DNA from: Paenibacillus radicibacter
Lineage (GTDB): Bacteria > Bacillota > Bacilli > Paenibacillales > NBRC-103111
Length of the DNA: 64,000 bases
NCBI RefSeq assembly: GCF_024721995.1
Contig: NZ_JANQBC010000004.1
Location: forward strand, 248,001 to 312,000
Direction: 5' to 3'
Below, piece after piece: positions 61,332 to 64,000 of this stretch (positions are counted from its first letter, which is position 1; the number at the start of each line of letters is the position of its first letter). The notes below the pieces were generated by a model. The model ran no database searches. It had not been told where the DNA came from and saw nothing but the letters and a program-made list of their open reading frames with translations. The translations under genes were made by a program, and so were the position numbers.

Positions 61332-62930
61332 TTAATTTAGCTTGATCTCGATTTGGTTGGTTGGGTCTTTGTAATAATAGAAACCTGGGTTCAGCTCCAA
61401 TTTACTGTTTAAGTCTACATTCTTATAGCGTTCTACATTCTTTTTCACACGAGACGGACCACTCGGAACGTATTCTGGGTAAATATCTGTTCCATTACTC
61501 CGCATCACAGATTGGCTGATACCAAGAAATTGAGGAGAGTCGGAGTCCGATTCAACGACTAGATCCTTACCCTCTAGGTAGTACGTGAACGGAATATCCA
61601 TACCGTCTAGTCGAATTTCCACATGTTGCTTATTAGTCGTTGGTTTATTGAGCACCATCCAATGTTTGGATGTGTCTCGCTTTGATACCGTCGCATCTCC
61701 CAAGAGAAGCTTCATCGGCACCTTCGACCAATCTTTAAACCACTCCGGCGACTGGAATGCATACATCTCATCAAATTTGTCACCCTCCCCCATCTTCAAA
61801 CCAAATGATCCCTTTACCTCTTGTTCTCCTATCATTAGACGTGCTGAGTTGTAAGATACCCTTCCATTCTTTGGAGCTACTAGGGATGGATCCTTTTGAA
61901 TATCAATTCGAATTTCAAGAGGTGTAATTACAAGCTGATCTAGCTTCTGTCCCGTTTGCTCCTGTTCTGCTTTAGTAGTCACTAACTTACGTTTATAGAT
62001 CGCCTCGCTCGCTTTCTTACCATCTACCTTCAGATTAAAATTCCATTTACTCGGTATGACTTTTGTCTCTTCATTATATTTCAAATACAATCCAGCTTTA
62101 TCCCACTCTTGTGCAGTTATATTGAAAATCTGTGAAACATACAATCCAGACTGATCATTCGGTAATACAGTGGTATTCGCGTTTATTTCTTTACCATCAC
62201 TCGTCTTGAGACCAAGGCGTAGGTAAGCATTGTTCAAGGTTGGAGCATCACCCTTTATCCGATAACGAACCTCTAATTGGTTATTTGACTCTATCAATGA
62301 CTCCACCTGGATACTTGGAGACATCTTCACCCCCGTATCGATTATATCGCCAGCTTTCACACCTGATTTCAAACTCACTTCTTTATTATTTATGAAAAAG
62401 AGTCCTTCCGCTTCAAGCGCGTAACTTTTCTTCTTATCCTTCAGTTCGTCCTTCATTTCATATATACCTAGCAGCTTGCCGCTAGCTTGATCATATTTCA
62501 AGTAACCATTTAGTTTCGTACTATTGCCTGACTCATCTTTCATCGTCATCTGTTTGATGCCAATGATGTCCGACTGATTAACACCTTCTGGCAACTCAAC
62601 GGATACCATCACTTTCATTTTCTCCCCATCGGTCACAACGCCATTAACCGTCATGGTCGCCCCTTCACTCTTCGCATGAAGATCATAACGCTGACCAAAT
62701 CCGTTATCTAACGCCGTAGTTACCGTTTTACCTCCCATCAAGCTATCCCAATTCAGAGCTACCCCTGCCACAGCAGCAGGTACAGCGACGATCATACAGC
62801 AAGCAAATACGACAGCTGCGGGAACCAATTTTCTTTTTTGCATATTCGAATTCGACTCCTTCATCTCTAATTTACGCTTCGTAACTTCTTTCTCAATGGC
62901 ATTCCACATTGCATCATAATCGGGCTTCAC
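61332..62930 (-). CDS. DUF4179-type anti-sigma/surface protein
   Basis: A 532-residue single-pass membrane protein. A short cytoplasmic N-terminus (about 1-33, DYDAMWNAIEKEV) precedes one membrane helix (about 36-56), then a long extracytoplasmic region starting at the DUF4179-like WDSLMGG segment and rich in beta structure. It overlaps the ECF sigma gene by 17 bases. In Paenibacillus and Bacillus such membrane partners usually hold the sigma factor inactive until an envelope signal arrives (family inference). No zinc-anti-sigma HxxxCxxC motif is visible in the N-terminus, so the sigma-binding mode is unclear. Confidence 0.82.
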   Translation of the reverse strand: MKPDYDAMWNAIEKEVTKRKLEMKESNSNMQKRKLVPAAVVFACCMIVAVPAAVAGVALNWDSLMGGKTVTTALDNGFGQRYDLHAKSEGATMTVNGVVTDGEKMKVMVSVELPEGVNQSDIIGIKQMTMKDESGNSTKLNGYLKYDQASGKLLGIYEMKDELKDKKKSYALEAEGLFFINNKEVSLKSGVKAGDIIDTGVKMSPSIQVESLIESNNQLEVRYRIKGDAPTLNNAYLRLGLKTSDGKEINANTTVLPNDQSGLYVSQIFNITAQEWDKAGLYLKYNEETKVIPSKWNFNLKVDGKKASEAIYKRKLVTTKAEQEQTGQKLDQLVITPLEIRIDIQKDPSLVAPKNGRVSYNSARLMIGEQEVKGSFGLKMGEGDKFDEMYAFQSPEWFKDWSKVPMKLLLGDATVSKRDTSKHWMVLNKPTTNKQHVEIRLDGMDIPFTYYLEGKDLVVESDSDSPQFLGISQSVMRSNGTDIYPEYVPSGPSRVKKNVERYKNVDLNSKLELNPGFYYYKDPTNQIEIKLN

Positions 62931-63435
62931 TACTGGTCATCTCCTTTACTTGGGGTGTCGTGGCCATTTTCTGTAGGTTCTTCAGACCACGGTTTAATCG
63001 AGACTTCACCGTTCCTTCCGGAACCCCCATCGCACTTGCAATCTCTGGTACAGTCAGTTCGTTCACATACCGTAGAGTCACAACCATCCGCAGTTTATCT
63101 GGCAACCTGCTATATAACTCATAGAACTCCATCTTCATCTCTTGCTGATCATAACCTTCTTCAACTGGATTTGAGTTACGAGGACGGGATAGTAAGTATG
63201 TAAGTAGTTCTTTCGTCCATCCATTCTTGCGCCGCTTGAGCACACTGTTGCATTCATTCGTAGCAATTCGCAGCAGCCATGGTTTCAACTCTTGTATCTG
63301 TGATCGATTCGCTAGGATCGCTTTCACGAACACTTCTTGGCAAATATCTTCCGCATCCGCATGGCTACGCATCATGTAATAACACAGACGGTACACCTGC
63401 TCCTTATAGGTTTCGAACAGTTCGCGGTCACTCAC
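62914..63435 (-). CDS. ECF sigma factor
   Basis: A 173-residue extracytoplasmic-function sigma factor. Region 2 is YKEQVYRLCYYMMRSHADAEDICQEVF (split across helices 2.1-2.4, about residues 10-37). Region 4 is the helix-turn-helix VTLRYVNELTVPEIASAMGVPEGTVKSRLNRG (about 115-150). It is co-transcribed with the membrane partner downstream. A GGAAC element (minus strand, about 63495) followed about 18 bases later by GTC might be an autoregulated promoter, but the spacing is longer than usual. The target regulon is unknown. Confidence 0.9.
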   Translation of the reverse strand: MSDRELFETYKEQVYRLCYYMMRSHADAEDICQEVFVKAILANRSQIQELKPWLLRIATNECNSVLKRRKNGWTKELLTYLLSRPRNSNPVEEGYDQQEMKMEFYELYSRLPDKLRMVVTLRYVNELTVPEIASAMGVPEGTVKSRLNRGLKNLQKMATTPQVKEMTSSEARL

Positions 63436-63602
63436 CCCATCAGCACCTCCTTTATCGTGGTCTCGATTGTATGACTAACAACGGGCTTGAATCGTTCCGT
63501 TCTTATTGGAATTTTTTTAAAATATTAAAATAATGATAAGCCTTATTGAGCAATCCCGTACAGGCTTTCATTCTTCGGGCAAAAAAACTTTTTAAATATT
63601 CA

Positions 63603-63632
63603 TTGACAAGAATATTCTTAATAAGGTATATT
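63603..63632 (+). promoter_or_regulatory. Promoter of the DoxX-type gene with internal palindrome
   Basis: TTGACA (63603-63608), 18 bases, TATATT (63627-63632). The spacer contains the perfect palindrome AAGAATATTCTT (63608-63619), in a position where a repressor would block the polymerase. Confidence 0.65.
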
Positions 63633-63656
63633 CAAAACAAGAAATCGATACGGACT

Positions 63657-63686
63657 TCTCAAGCGAAAATAATAAGATACTTGAGA
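63657..63686 (+). promoter_or_regulatory. Leader stem-loop
   Basis: TCTCAAG (63657-63663) and CTTGAGA (63680-63686) can pair in the untranslated leader 40 bases before the DoxX-type start codon. Function unknown. Confidence 0.3.
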
Positions 63687-63726
63687 CGGATCGAAAAAAA
63701 AAACCAATTTTAGGAGGATGTTTTCA

Positions 63727-64000
63727 ATGAAAAAAACAACAATTCTTTACTGGGTATTCACAGTGTTGCTAGTCGCTTTAATGGGTATGGGTGCCATTCC
63801 AGATATGCTCTCTGATCCTTCCGCAGTTGCACTGTTCGATCATCTCGGTTACCCTGCATACCTTCTTCCCTTTATCGGGTTTGCCAAGTTGCTAGGGGTT
63901 ATCGCAATCCTTGTTCCTAAGTTTTCAAGAATTAAAGAATGGGCGTATGCAGGTTTCGTCTTCGATCTTACTGGTGCGATGTACTCCAATGTTATGGTAG
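63727..64000 (+). CDS. DoxX-like membrane protein (partial, runs off the window)
   Basis: The first 91 codons of a small membrane protein. An N-terminal helix (ILYWVFTVLLVALMGMGAIP) is followed by a loop (SDPSAVALFDHLGYPAYL) and a second helix (LLPFIGFAKLLGVIAILVP), the arrangement of DoxX-like proteins. The ATG follows TTAGGAGG at ideal spacing. It has its own promoter with a palindromic operator candidate. DoxX-like genes are often controlled by HxlR or MarR regulators, which may lie beyond the window. Confidence 0.75.
   Translation, partial: MKKTTILYWVFTVLLVALMGMGAIPDMLSDPSAVALFDHLGYPAYLLPFIGFAKLLGVIAILVPKFSRIKEWAYAGFVFDLTGAMYSNVMV

Overview
The window looks like chromosome of a Gram-positive, moderately low-GC, spore-former-type Firmicute, most likely Paenibacillaceae. 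The evidence is 7-1-7 Bacillus-type Fur boxes (exact TGATAATNATTATCA), strong AGGAGG-type ribosome sites with frequent TTG starts, MocR/MarR/MerR/ECF regulators, an LTA-synthase-like sulfatase and a large NRPS/PKS operon. No rRNA, tRNA, CRISPR array or complete insertion sequence was seen. Genus is inference; no search was run.

Layout. 1-3.0 kb: Fur-controlled flavodoxin, then a divergent MerR regulator / Bcr-CflA drug exporter pair followed by a cluster of DnaA-box sequences. 3.0-8.2 kb: PAP2-type phosphatase, FNT channel, a BBE-type FAD oxidoreductase with Fur and MarR-like operators, a MarR regulator and an MFS exporter. 8.4-13.3 kb: two-component pair, then a zinc-type ArsR repressor with a P1B metal ATPase. 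13.3-18.5 kb: chemotaxis receptor with a GNAT/autoinducer-synthase-like protein, LTA-synthase-like sulfatase, MFS transporter. 18.5-26.6 kb: Cys-cluster/pentapeptide-repeat protein, NCS2 permease, cyanase, beta-carbonic anhydrase and Lrp regulator (a cyanate-detoxification block), an XRE protein with six 28-residue repeats, MocR/EamA pair, GNAT. 26.6-29.0 kb: decayed pseudogenes.

29.0-59.6 kb is the main item: a nine-gene, single-strand, tightly packed operon for a lipopeptide. Order of transcription: argininosuccinate-lyase-like enzyme, cysteine-synthase-like PLP enzyme, ATP-grasp ligase, threonine aldolase, malonyl-CoA acyltransferase, hybrid synthetase (FAAL-ACP-KS-ACP-aminotransferase-C-A remnant-PCP-C), NRPS (half C-A-PCP-C-A-PCP-C), NRPS (degenerate C-A-PCP-C-A-PCP-TE), GHMP kinase, terminator. 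The front end is the iturin/mycosubtilin logic for a beta-amino fatty acid. The accessory enzymes fit a pathway from (allo)threonine or serine through an O-phospho ester and an aspartate adduct to a 2,3-diamino acid. One A domain has a strongly acidic pocket suited to such a residue. Predicted skeleton by eye: beta-amino fatty acyl - X (no cognate A domain) - Ala/Gly-like - Asn/Asp-like - diamino acid - Asn/Asp-like, released by the TE.

The synthetase has unusual architecture: one module has lost about two thirds of its A domain, and both subunit junctions pair a complete C domain at the upstream C-terminus with a half or inactive C domain at the downstream N-terminus. A LuxR-type regulator whose receiver lacks the phospho-acceptor Asp lies divergently next to the operon start. 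At the other end the operon terminator abuts a truncated MFS gene and a broken nucleotide-cyclase-like sensor, as if the operon had entered or recombined into that locus.

59.9-64 kb: the regulator, an FMN reductase, an ECF sigma factor with its DUF4179-type partner, and the start of a DoxX-type membrane protein running off the window.
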